Assembly: GCF_000715075.1 (NCBI RefSeq) | Contig: NC_134082.1 | Coordinates: 195,351,948 to 195,415,947 of the forward strand | Reading direction: 5' to 3' | Length of the DNA: 64,000 bases | Source of the DNA: Nicotiana tabacum | Taxonomy: Eukaryota > Streptophyta > Magnoliopsida > Solanales > Solanaceae | Shown: positions 21,818-35,800 of the stretch, one piece after another | How the letters are laid out: each line of letters starts with the position of its first letter | Position numbering within the stretch: position 1 is the stretch's first letter | Position numbers and translations under genes: made by a program | Notes under the pieces: model-generated | What the model saw: the letters and a program-made list of their open reading frames with translations, nothing else | Databases searched by the model: none | Told to the model about the DNA's origin: nothing

Positions 21818-24800
21818 ATGAGTGTAGTTGGGTTTGATGTTGGAAATGAAAACTGTGTTATAGCATTTGCAAAGCAGCGTGGCATTGATGTAATATTAAA
21901 CGATGAATCGAAACGAGAGACGCCGGCAGTGGTGTCATTTGGTGAGAAGCAAAGGTTCATTGGCTCGGCTGGAGCTGCATCGGCCACTATGAACCCGAAA
22001 TCAACTATTTCGCAGGTTAAGAGGTTGATTGGTAGGAAATATAGGGAGCCTGCTGTTCAGAAGGACCTGAAATTGCTTCCATTCACGACCTCTGAGGGAC
22101 CAGATGGTGGCATTTTGATTCATTTGCAGTACATGAATGAGAAGCAGAGTTTCACTCCTGTTCAGATTATGGCAATGCTATTTGCACATTTGAAGCAGAT
22201 TGCTGAGAAGAATCTTGAAATGGATGTTTCGGATTGCGTTATTGGCATACCTTCGTACTTCACGGATTTACAGAGACGTGCTTATCTGTATGCAGCGGAA
22301 ATCGCAGGGTTGAAGCCGTTGAGATTGATGCATGACGGCACTGCCACTGCACTGGGTTACGGAATATACAAGACTGATTTTTCAGCTGGGGGTCCAACAA
22401 ATGTTGTGTTTGTTGACGTTGGTCATTGTGATACACAAGTTGTTGTAGCATCTTTTGAACCTGGTCATATGAAGATATTGTCTCATGCTTTTGATAGTGA
22501 CTTGGGAGGGAGAGACTTTGATGAGGTTTTATTTAGACATTTTGCTGCAAATTTCAAGGAACATTATAATATTGATGTTTATTCAAATGCTCGAGCTTCT
22601 ATAAGATTGAGGGCTGCATGTGAGAAACTGAAGAAAGTTTTAAGTGCAAATGCAGAGGCTCCGCTTAATATTGAGTGCTTGATGGATGAGAAAGATGTAA
22701 AAGGTTTCATCAAAAGAGAAGACTTTGAGAAGCTTTCATCAGATTTGTTGGAGAAGATAAGCATTCCTTGTTGTAAAGCTTTACTTGATTCTGGTTTGAC
22801 TGCTGACAGGATTCATACTCTTGAGCTTGTAGGATCAGGCTCTAGAATTCCAGCTGTAGGAAGAATTTTAAATTCGCTATTCAGAAAAGAACCTGGGCGG
22901 ACAATAAATGCTAGTGAGTGTGTTGCACGTGGATGTGCTCTTCAATGTGCAATGCTCAGCCCTATATTTCGTGTTAGAGAATACGAGGTTTGTGATGTAA
23001 TCTAATATTTATGATCAGTATGGCTGTGAATTGCTTTCTGTTTCCTGTTAGCATTTGATTTGCCCAAATTAGATTAGAAGCTCTATATGAATAAGATTGT
23101 TCCTTCGTCAAAAGGGGGTGTTTGGTTTTAATGGCCCAAGAAACAAAAATTTCTATACTCTCATGAGCTGGTTTTACTTAAGTTTCTCAATTAATGTGAT
23201 GAATATGGTAATGAAGTTAGATGTCTCAAGTTTTTTTTCTTTCTTTCTCTCTTTGTTTTTTAATTCAATTCTCTTTTTCTGCGGGTGTTTGAAGTTCTAT
23301 GGTGTAAAAACCTCTATTTGTATAAACAACCTCTTTCGTGGCTATAGACCATTCTAGAAGATTCATCACTGAAATAGTATTCCAGCAGTTAATAGAACAA
23401 ATATCAGAAAAACATACTTGAGTAATGAATGAAGACATGAAGAAAATGAAAAATTCATTAGACGATGAAGACCATGGATAAATTAAGCGAATTTAGTATC
23501 GCAATGGCCACTCCAGCAGATCATGTTGCTAATTCATTACTCCAGAAGACACGAAGGAATGAAAAATTCATTAGACTACAAAGACCATGGAGAAATTAAA
23601 CGACTTTCGAAATACCTGCTCTAATACAGAAAGCCAAAATATTACGCCGGGGAGCAATATAGTTAGCTGTTAAAAGACACATAAAACCAAAAGAAATAAT
23701 TTATTGAGTTATGAGAACCATACCTGTTAAGAATTGATAAGTCAGAGTTTGTAATACTCATCGTGGCAGAGAGCATTTTAGGGAGATTAAAATTTTAAGA
23801 GATCGTGACCTAGCACATTTTTTGACTTAGTCTTCTTTGGAAGTTGGAACGGCAGAGTGACCACCTTAGGCTTTGAGTAGGGAAAGATGAATAGCTAGAT
23901 CAAGCATATGAATGAAACTTGTTGATATTGAATTTTTAGAATACACTCCTTATTATGTGAAAAAAAACTCTTTTACTTTACTACAAGCATTTTGTTGCTA
24001 ATTCTAGTATTTTTTTTTTTGGTAATAAATCAGAAGTACATTTGAAATAACTAAAAGGAGGATTTTTTTTGATAAGTACTAAAAAGAGAAAAAAGTTATT
24101 ATGCATTAGGGATAGCTTATTACATCTGCATCATAATGATACCTTTTAATGCTTATGGCCCATCATGAATAGGTTCCTAAAACCTGAAATTCATCTCACA
24201 ACCACTACTTTTGCAAAGCAACAATAAAAGAAGATGTCCAGAGAATTATAGTAACAGAACATAAGTGTACCGAGGCCTTGATTTAGCACAAACAATTGTG
24301 AAGTGCATGAAATTTTATCGTCTGATTATTGGTTTCATCACATTGTAAGTTCAAAAATCTTTCATTTGCAGGTTCAGGATTCATTTCCTTTCTCCATTGG
24401 ATTTGCATCTGATGAGGGTCCAGTTTGCACCCTATCAAATGGCATATTGTTTCCAAAGGGCCATAGTTTTCCAAGCATGAAAGTGCTCACATTGCAAAGG
24501 AGCAGCAGTTTCTACTTGGAAGCTTTCTACACTAACCAGAATGAGTTGCCACCAGGTGTATCTGATAAAATAAGCAAATCTACGGTACAGTTTACTTTGT
24601 CCATACTAATAGAAACACTTTTATTTCCCAATCTTTATTTGGGAGTTCAAGATGTATTATATCACATTTGATTTCGTCATTAAGAAAAATCACATTTGTT
24701 CTAATTTTCTTGATTATGTTAGGAATGATTTTGGATAGTTGGATTATTCTAAACTAGTTAGTTCTAGTTGCTGAGGTTATAACTTAAAGATCTCTCAGAA

Positions 24801-27800
24801 TCCGAGTTTGGTACAGCCCATCAAACCACCTTTGAGAACTTATATACAGCAGAGCATTGTTTGTTACGGGTTCTTCTAACCCAAATTAGTTGTTCACTTT
24901 CCTTCTTGGTTTTCACCCAATAATGGATCCCTTGAAAGAGGAGTCTTCTCCTGATGGATTTTTCTATATATATGTAATATCATATTTCTGTACTTTGTCC
25001 ATACTAATAGAAACACTTTTATTTCCCAATCTTTATTTGGGAGTTCAAGATGTATTATATCACATTTGATTTCGTCATTAAGAAAAATCACATTTGTTCT
25101 AATTTTCTTGATTATGTTAGGAATGATTTTGGATAGTTGGATTATTCTAAACTAGTTAGTTCTAGTTGCTGAGGTTATAACTTAAAGATCTCTCAGAATC
25201 CGAGTTTGGTACAGCCCATCAAACCACCTTTGAGAACTTATATACAGCAGAGCATTGTTTGTTACGGGTTCTTCTAACCCAAATTAGTTGTTCACTTTCC
25301 TTCTTGGTTTTCACCCAATAATGGATCCCTTGAAAGAGGAGTCTTCTCCTGATGGATTTTTCTATATATATGTAATATCATATTTCTGAAAAGGTAAGTA
25401 GATTGCAAAAGAAAAGGTAGAATTCAATAAGTCAACTTTATGTCCACACGGATTATTAGATTATATACGTTTCATTGTGAGTTTAAAATCTACATGCACT
25501 ACCCAGTATCTTAGCATCTTTATATGGCAAAATCTTGGTGATCTTCTCTATCTAATGAATGAGGAGCCCGCTTTAAAAACGTCCTCTCTGTACCAGTCCC
25601 AGAAGCAGTTTTGCTCGGCAATGTGCTCCCAGAAAAGTAAGACATAAAATCGAACTTAATCTGTCTGCTAAATTTGAACAGTCTAGGGTAGAGGGCGGGC
25701 CCATTATCCACTGAGTTTCGAACCGTGTGCCATTGGCTATCTGGACTTTCTCGGCTATACACAAATAATAATAAAGGACTGCCCGTGTTCATAGCTAATG
25801 TACATCTGCCAACTTTTGAGATTCAAGATTTAAAAGCTAGTCATTGCTGGTGAGCCACTACATAAACCCCTGGTCCATTTCGCAATTTGTACTGCAAATT
25901 CAGTTATGGCATTGAAGCTGAGCTAGGAGTCAACTACAATTTGTAGGATTTCAGTTTCTCCAATGACCTATTCCTTTAGGAGTTTAGTTGCCCTCATTTA
26001 CCCTTTTTTTTGATAAGGTAAATTGCCCTCATTTACCTTTTCAAATATCAGTTAAATTCTCGCTGGCTAACTTGGATAGAGCTTCAAGGTATAAAATAAG
26101 AGAAGGGAAGTGTCTTTCAGGACCTACATCTTTTTGTTTTTTCTAAGGTCATTTGGGGCTTAAGTCTCTAGGAAAAGTTTCTGGACATCTGAGACTAATT
26201 TGGAGGTTACAACGATTTTTTGTTGTCACTATTGAAAAGTTATGGTCGATGTTTGTGCTAGTTTTTTAAGCATGTTAAGAAATGGACCTTGGGTCTAACT
26301 CAATCCCCGAAAGGTAGCTCATGAAGTGAAGATTGCCCAAAACCATATAATGAGAAGACAGCCTTTTCTCTCAACCAACGCGGGACACTTTCACACCCTT
26401 CCACAGCCAGGCCTAGACATATCAAGCATGGATAACATAACATAGGGTTCTAATATTCGGTAAACCAAGAATAAAGATTCATCTGGCTCTGCTACTAGGC
26501 TGAATTCTGTGACCACCTATCTGAAAGCTTAATTTGTTAGAGAGCATACTTTTACTTAATTACATTATTTCTGAACACAGAGACGATAATTTGATAAAGA
26601 TTTCAAAATTCCAGTTAGAGGATAGGAAGAGGACTTTCTGCTAGCCTATTTCCCTAAGAGCTCACCAACATGTTGCGTGTTTAATGTTAATTCTCATGTT
26701 GAATATGAACAAAGGACACCTTTTAATTATGTCTTTTATGCGGTCATGCATCTATCGGGATCTAATCATATGCTGTAAAAGGAATTATCAAACACCCGTG
26801 TCTTTTCAAATCTCTGTGGTTGGTGAATCTAGAAGCTGAGGAAATTTGTAGCATTAAGTCTTTTCTTTCATTGCTTAAGAAGGCAGGTTATCCATCTTCT
26901 GCTTCCTTGCTGAATCTTGATATGCATCATTTTGACTTTTGAGGAGAATACTTACCTATAAAATTAATCTTGTTTGGGCAGTTCAAGTGATTAAAATTGA
27001 TGCCAGAGACATGCCTTTGCTAAGTGCCTAAGAATTTGATATTGATGCACTCATTCTTAATGTTAGGTTGACTCCCCAATTTGTCAGTTAAGCTTACACT
27101 GTATCTTTTTCTTATGTCAGATTGGCCCATTCCAGGTTCCTAATTCTGAAAAAGCAAAGATTAAAGTCAAAATTCAATTGAACCTCCATGGAATTGTTAC
27201 AGTAGAATCGGCCTGGGTATGTATCAATTTCATAATATGGAAATTCATTACTGCATTTGTCATCCCTTCACCTGATCAAACTACTTGAAGATGTAACCCC
27301 GAGTTGTTACTGCATTTTGTCATCTCTTCAGCTGATCAAAGATCAAACAAGTCATTCTACTTCGGAAAATAATACTGATACTCATGCAGAAGATATGGAG
27401 GTAAGTAATTGTGAAACTTCTGGTGTTATACATGGTACTGATCATAGTTACTCTGCACATTCTGCTTTAAGATTAGTTAAATTATCATCTGGTACTTCTT
27501 GAAATCACTGCTTAAATTTGCTTCCTTTTCTGGTTCTGTTTGGACCACTGTGTTAAGAGAACTAGTGGTTCGGAGGGCATTCAAAGTTACTAGTCCCCTC
27601 TCTCCAAAAAGAATGACAGAATTACTATATCGTGGTTCAAGCATTTCTTTCTTTTATTACATTTTTGTCAAGCAATTTTTATATTTATGACTATAAAAAT
27701 TGAAAATGATAATACCTTTTTATGTAGCTTTTTAAATATGTAATTTTATTGAAAAGAGAAAATTAAGAGAGATTTACCTTGTACCTTGTCCCATAGAGAT

Positions 27801-29874
27801 GGTTGGTTGAGTTGTTGAGGCATAAGTAAGAACCTGAAGATTCTAGCTGTAACACTCGCATGAGCCCATCTATTCTAGCCCGAGTGACCACTGACCATGA
27901 TTACTCAATACTTATAGGCTGTCGTAGGTTGTTCAGTGGATCAGTTGAGCTATGAAGCTGGTCTGGGCACCCCTCCCATTTAAGTTAGAATAGTGTATAC
28001 AAGAGATATTCATCTCGTTCTTTGCTTTTCCTAGTCAAGCGAAGTAGTCCTCCTCTAGGACCTTAGCCTTGTGTGATTTCAAATGGTCGACAACAGTTGG
28101 GACCTGAGAGGGCACGATTCTTCATAAGATAAAAACATTAGGAGATTTGATCCCTAACATAAGTGCCCTATTATTTCTGAAAGCAGCCAGAGCTTTACAT
28201 GGTGAAAAGAAAACAAGTGGCTCAATCAATTTTCTATCTAGTGCCTGACTTTACATTCTTTTAGTTATACTTACAAATTTGAGAACTACATACAAAGTGA
28301 CTCGTTATATTTTGCCAAATATATTTGGGAAGTTAAAATCATATTCTATGGTCTTGATTGTTTGACTCCGTGAATAGAGATCAGGTCAAAACGAATAAGA
28401 CAGTAGCAATCATGGTCAATATGATAAACAAACAGATGATTCTCTTGTAAATATGGTTTCAGTACAACCTATGTACTGTTATCTATTAATACACACAAAT
28501 GTTACCTTCTCAAAAAAAAAAAAAACAGATGATATATGTGATATTCCATGAATAATTCGACACGGTCTCCAAATTGATATATCAAAGTTCATGTTGAAAT
28601 CCTAGCTTTTGCTGCTATCAAGTGAAGTTTTAACTCTATAGTCATAACTCCTAGCGAGTAAATTTCAAAAGTAGTAGAATGAATTATGCAAAAGACTTGC
28701 TTAATGATGAATGTAAATGGCAGCGAAATAACCGAGTTACAGACTTACAGTAAATCAACACTTTGAGAAATGATTAGAGTTTTGATTTACTTTTCAATTG
28801 ATAAATTTTAATTACTCAATGTTCAAGTTGCAAATATTCCATTTCTTTACAAATGAAACTCTTGTCTATCCCAAAGATTGATTATATTTTAATGCTTGAA
28901 TTTGCTGAAGATTTGCTTAGATAGCCAGTTAAATGTAAAGAAACTATATATGCTGTGGACCTAAATAGATAAACAAATAATGCGTCGCCTCTCTAATAGT
29001 ACAAGCTTTTAAATGGGGCGGTTCACATAATTCAACTTGCCATTAGTTATAGAGTGGTAGGTTATCTCGCCATACATCAAGAATTGGAAGGCCGGCACAA
29101 TTTCACTAGTTCCCCGCACAACTTTGGCTTAAATCACAAGTTGGAGTCTCACCGGCATCCATCAAGGAAGATATTTCCATGTGCTTGACCACTTAGAAGA
29201 ATTAGATCTGCACGTGAGTGTCACGCCCCGAACCATGGTCTGAGCGTAACACGACACTCGGTGCCTGACTGCATGTGACCGAGCGAACCAACTGTATGGC
29301 TGAATCAATATGTGGTATAACTATGAGCTAGAGGTAAGTGTAAAACATGATAATCTACTAAAGAGTTTGACTGTAATATCATAGATGCGGAAAATACTAA
29401 AAGGTCTGCAAGTATAAACAAGTAGCCGACAAGGCTTACACATGAAAGCCTGCTAATATCTGACTGACTGGGTTATAGTCTACGAAGCCTCTAAAGAATA
29501 CTGAAAATGCTAACTGTTTACCAGGACAAGGTCCCTGATATACCTTATTAACTGAAATACTATTATGACTAAAACAAAAGAGATAAGGCCCCAAAAGACT
29601 GGGGCTCACTAATAGCTGATATGAGATGTCCTAGCAAGCAGAATCGTCAACCTAAAAATCGTCACCTGCATCGCGAGATGCAGACCCCGGGCAAAAAGGG
29701 ACGTCAGTACATTTGAATTGCACTGGTATGTAAAACAGCTGAAGAAAGAACTGTAAATACTGAAAATGAAACTGAACTGCTAGCTGATAAACTGATAACT
29801 GAACAAGGAAGTAAGGATATGAATACTGAATGATGAACAACCTGTTTAACTGAATATTAATTGTGGCCTCAGGC

Positions 29875-29920
<46 letters not shown>

Positions 29921-32859
29921 CACAACTGCGGCCTCGGGCATAAAGATACATAAAACATAAACTGCAGCCTCAGGCCCAAATACATGTGTTCAACTTTCAA
30001 GAATATAAAAATTAGGAACTGATGATCATACTGCAGTACATGATACTGAAATAATGAGCCATACTGGGTTACATGATACTGGAATAGTGAATAGGATTAG
30101 ACTGAGATGGGTACTCATAATAAGTTGATTTGTCATAATTGAAACTCATAGAATATCGAATAATTATGAAACTATGCCATCTGGAGAATAGAAGTTCTAC
30201 TAATATTCAGGGAACTAAGGCATAGTTACTTTCTGAGGGAACTGGTAATGGTCATAATGATTGGGGCGTAGGGAGAATCATAGACATTCTCAAACGTAAA
30301 GAGTTAGCCTTACATACCTTAACTTCCTGCCCTTGAGCGTAATGCAACGTTTGTCAACCTTTTCAACTTTAATCTATAGCAATACAAGTCAAAGGGATTC
30401 CATATTAGCTATGGTGCTTATATTTTGGTCACTTAAGCATTTTATCAAACACTTGGTGAAAATAAAGCTTCATAGTCCTTATTAATGGTGTCTCTACACC
30501 CAACAACCCATTCTCTTGTTCCTAGATAAATTCTAAAGTCTCAAACGATTATAATCAACATTATTCTTCATTACCCATAAGGTAAACAACACTCGTAACC
30601 AAAAATCAACAATCAACACCCCAACCCTATAATTGTTCATGCTTTTCTATCAAACCCAACAGCTCATATCTCATGAACAAGGGTTTATAATCATTAAACC
30701 AATGCTAGAATCAATTAAAGGGTGAAGACATTACCTTTTTGAAGTTCAAACCCTTTGAATTCGAGTTCTAGGCTTCCTTCTATCAACAATGATGTCCCAA
30801 TCGAATATCTAATGATATGGAGGGTTTACCCATGTTAGTAAGATGTTGGGAAATTGCAATTAACTTAGAATCACCATTAAAACTTACCTTGGGTGGTGGA
30901 GGGACCCTTGAGGAGTTAGGTTTTTGAGAGCCTTACTTTCTAGAGCAAGTTTTTATGTTTTGGGGCTGTGGGGGACGAAATAGGGCTAAAAAAACGACTT
31001 CCCAAGTCGTCCACCGCGTCCCTGTTGGCGCGACCGTGGTCCCGACCGCGGTAAATCGCTCGGACACTGCCTCACCACCGCGGTCGCGGTAAAAACGTGG
31101 CAGGTCCGCGGTGGTTACACACCATTCTGTAAAACGGGCATAACTTTTTGCACAGAGATCCGTTTGGGCTCCATAATATATCGTTGGAAAGCTATTTCAA
31201 AGGCCTACAACTTTCATGTTTTGAGTTAGTGAAGACAGACCTTCTGAAAACTTAGTTGATTTTGTCAAATCTTATGCACCTCGCTTTCCATCTTGATTTT
31301 GAAACAACTATTTTCACCCATAATCATCCCGATGGGACTTCACATGTTCAAAATATATCCTTACTACTCCTTTAACTCATTCATACCTAAGCCGAATTTT
31401 ATGGGGTGTTACATTGAGGAAGTGTGTTATAGACCTAAATAAATAAATAGTTAAACAAATAAATTTTTTCTTTATCCATTTAAACTTTTAGATGACTTTG
31501 TCGCATAATTCAAAGAATCCCACTTAAAACTCAAAATAATATGAACTATTATAATGGTGTTAGTTACCTCTTTATAGCTCGTAGATTTTTTGTTAAAAGA
31601 ATGAGTCCTCAAAATAATGGGCTAAATTTAGATTTGGAACGAAATAGAGGTAGGAAGGGCGTATTCAACAACGTGGCATAACTTCATTTATTGTTTTTTT
31701 CTCAAAAAAAATATTTAATGAATACCAGAATTCAATTTGTTTTAAGCATATTTTGTCAGAATACAACCAGGCCTAAAATTGAAACATTCCTAACTCCGAG
31801 ATTGATATGCACATGGTTCCATTTACAATCATTTTGACCGAGGACAGAGATCCCCAATGGTCGCATGTTTATCAATTTACAGTCGTTAGTGCAAATATGT
31901 TTTTATGCTTCCTACAACTAGTTAAAAATGCTGATCCATTTAAATGGTATATTTGACATTTTTATCTTCTTTGGGGCAATACAATATGATTTTTTTTTTG
32001 GATAAAGAATACAACAACAACAGCAAAAAACCCAGTGGGATCCCATAAATGGGGTCTGCGGAGGGTAATGTGTACGTAAACCTTATCTCTACCCTGGGAG
32101 GTAGAGAGGCTGTTTCCGAAAGTCCCTCGGCTCGAGATGATGAATAGAAAACAATCAAATACCAATAACAATAGCCAGAAAAATGATAAAACAATGTAAG
32201 AGCTAGAAAAAAAATAGATGGAAGAAAGCAATAACACTAGCAATAGCAACAAACAGTAACCACGACAAATACTAGAAAACCAAAGCAGAAGATAGGAAGA
32301 AATAGCCATAATACTAGCAATCTAGGAACAACGACAAGGTACTAGCAGACTAGCCCTAATAAACTCGGAACGGTCCAGAGAAACACACTACGACCTATTA
32401 CCCCTCTATTTTAATCCTCGACCTCCATACCCTCCTATCAAGGGCCATGTTCTTGGTAAGCTGAAGTCGTGCCATGTCTTCCCTGATCAGCTCTCCCGAA
32501 TATTTCTTAGGCCGCCCTCTACCTCTTCTCATGCCCGCCAGAGCCAACCGTTCACACCTCCTTACTGGGGCATCTAAGCTTCTCCTTCTTACATGCCCAA
32601 ACCATCTAAGCTTCGCTTCTCACATATTATCCTCCATGGGACCACGCCCACCTTCTTCCGAATATCCTCATTCGTAATCCTATCCAACCTAGTGTGCCCG
32701 CACATCCATCGGAACATCCTCATTTCAGCTGCGTTCATCTTCTGGATATGGGAGTACAATATCCAGGTTGGATATTGTATAAAGAATACAATATGATTTT
32801 TATGAAGATACTGATTTTAAAATATGAAAACAAAAGGATTCAAGATATTGCATTTCTTG

Positions 32860-32893
<34 letters not shown>

Positions 32894-35800
32894 TTATATA
32901 AAACACTTTGTGTTTAATTTTAGTCATATTGCATGCCACATTCTTTTTTCAAATTATTTAGAACTAAGGGATCATTGTGATTCATTTTGCTTCTTCTAAT
33001 CTATAGTAATTAATTCTCTTGGAGTTTGAACAACTAGGCCAGACTGAATGAAGTGAAAAAAGTTTCCATGAGCTTTTGTGGTGGTCTTGTTTGTTAACCT
33101 CTGAGATGTTATTCCATTTGTGTGCCATTTATTATTCTTTGGTTGGAAACATTTTGGCTGTGTAAATGTGTAGTTGGCTACTTGTAAATGGAACCATGTG
33201 ATTCTTTATGCAGGGAGATGATACAAGAAAAAGTATGGCCGTTAAGAGGCAGGATATACCTGTCAGTGAAAGTGTCAATGGGGGAATGACACTGGCGGAG
33301 CTATCCCAAGCTCAGGAAAAGGAATGCCATTTAGCTGAGCAAGACATAAAGGTGGAGCGAACTAAAGATAAGAAAAACACCCTGGAGGCATACGTCTATG
33401 AAACTCGTAATAAGGTATAACATCAAATTTTAAGTGTCGTAACGATCTTTTCTTCAAAGACTGCCAGGGAAGTAGGTTAAGTTGTGCTAACGTTTCAACT
33501 GATTTGTTTCACACTTTTAAGTTAAGAATGCACCTTGAAAGTATGTAACATTTTCATATTTAAATTAAAGTTTCACACTGAAGTGGAAGGTTGAGGAGTG
33601 ATAATGCGTCAAATCATAAATGTAAAATTTTACTTTCTCATTATCCTTACCTTGACAAGTCGCCGTTTTTCAATTTTTGATGGACTGTTGAATTTGCAGT
33701 ACTACTAGCATTTTTTATTCTTCCTTCTAAGGTTGTTTTGCCAATACCAGTATGTGACACTAATCAACTTTCAAAACGTATGTTGGACTTGATGCATAGT
33801 AGTTTTTTGTCGCTATTTAATATTTATTACCTTGTCATTTTGTTATGGACGTTTGTGTCCAAATGTCAATTTTGATATACGCCATTTGCTAATTTGGTTT
33901 TTGTTTAGTTAATTGTTATCAGTATCTTGGTCCACTTCCTTTACTTTATGCATCTACTTGAATTTCTTTTTAATAGCTTTTGAATACATACCGGAGCTTT
34001 GCTACGGATTCAGAGAGGGAGGGTATCTCTTGTAATCTACAACAGACTGAAGAATGGCTCTATGAAGATGGAGATGATGAGTCTGAACATGTCTATGCGG
34101 AGAAGCTAGATGATCTTAAAAAGGTTCTTGTCATTTGGTATTAGTTGTAGAGTTTAGTTTTGCTTTTCCGATGCTTATTAACTGTTTGGAAGTGACGCAA
34201 TCAACCATTTCTTATTAGATGGTGGATCCCGTGGAGAATCGATATAAGGAAGAAGAGACGCGGGCACAAGCAACACGAAATCTATTAAATAGCATTGTGG
34301 AATACCGGATGGCTGCAGGATCACTTCCAGCCAGTGAGAAAGACGCCGTATGACCTTGTTTATATAACATGTACAGGTCACCGGAACCTCCTTGTGACAC
34401 CGTGATTTAACTGAACTTTTTCTTTGCAGGTCATTAACGAATGCCATAAAGCAGAGCAATGGCTCCGAGAGAAATCCCATCAGCAGGAGGCATTGCCGAG
34501 AAATGCTGATCCAGTACTGTGGTCTAGTGAAATCAAAAGAAAGACAGAGGCTTTTGAAGCGTATGTTCTTTGTATTACCAAACATGGCTAATGAACATAT
34601 GATACATCAACAATCTTGTTTTTCACATCACGGTTGTTAGACATCTTATGGTTGCATGTGGTCGGTACCCGCAAGATTGTTCTGAAAACTTGATTTACTC
34701 TTTTTTCCGCCCTTCAGTGAGTGATTTGCTCTTTTTTCTGCCTTCAGCTAGTCCATGCTTAACTGACACATTCACATGGTTATGATGTTTCAAATTGCAT
34801 TCTTGGCTGTGCATTGTGTGTGATGTTTTAGTTTGCTGGTCATCACAGTGGTGGAAAGTTTTGATTGACCAGTCTTCATAGATTTAGGGGTTTAAATAAC
34901 TAGGTTGTATTCTTGACGTGGTCAGTTTTCAAATTTTAAGTATCGGCCAAAGTCACCTACTTTGTTCAATCTTGAAAATTCTTCTTTATATTGTTATTCA
35001 TCTTAAAAAGTATATTGTTATTTAATACATTCTGTATGCTTACAAGAAGATGAGGAAAAAATTCTGAGTAAATTTACATTTATTTCATTTCCTGAAATGG
35101 AGCAGAGTTGAAAGTTATCCTTTTTCTTATATCTGCAATTAATTATTTTAAAGAAACGTCTGTTTCTTCATAGTTTAGGGGTATAAATTACTAGGTTGCA
35201 TTCTTGACATGATCAGTAACCATCTCATTAAAGTTAATTTGCCTAAAGTTATTCCATCTATCTGTTTTTTTCTTTTGTCCAATTTTCAAGTTTTAAGAAT
35301 GACTCGGCCAAAGTTACCTATTTTATTCAATCTTGAAAATTCTTCTTTTTATGATTACTCATCTTAAATATTGTAGTGAATCAACTCAGGAAACAGCAAA
35401 TTGTTATTTAGTACATTCTGTATACTTGCAGAAGATAAGGAAATATTGTATGAGTAATTTTACATTATTTCCGTTCCTGAAATGGAGCAGATTTGAAAGT
35501 TATCCTTTTTCTTAAAACTGCAATTAGTTATTTAAAATAAATCTGTTTCTTTTGATAAGAAAAAACCACAGCTGTTTCTTGGTGCAATTCTTTCCTGCCA
35601 AGCTGTTGTCCCTGTGTACTCATATTTGTGTGATATTCTTTTACTGGGTAAGCAAAATATTAATTTTGAAATTTGGGTGGACAGGCAGTTAGATTGTTTT
35701 ATAAAGATGATGATATTTGAAGAGAAGATATAATTTTGCATTAGCACCTGTTTCATGCTCTTTGGTTGGAGTTGTACCCTAGTTGTGTTCGTTTTGAAAA

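Noticed and set aside
25520..25792. Minus-strand frames in HSP70-16 intron 2
   Set aside because: Intronic, no domain; a B-box-like motif suggests an old SINE rather than a gene.
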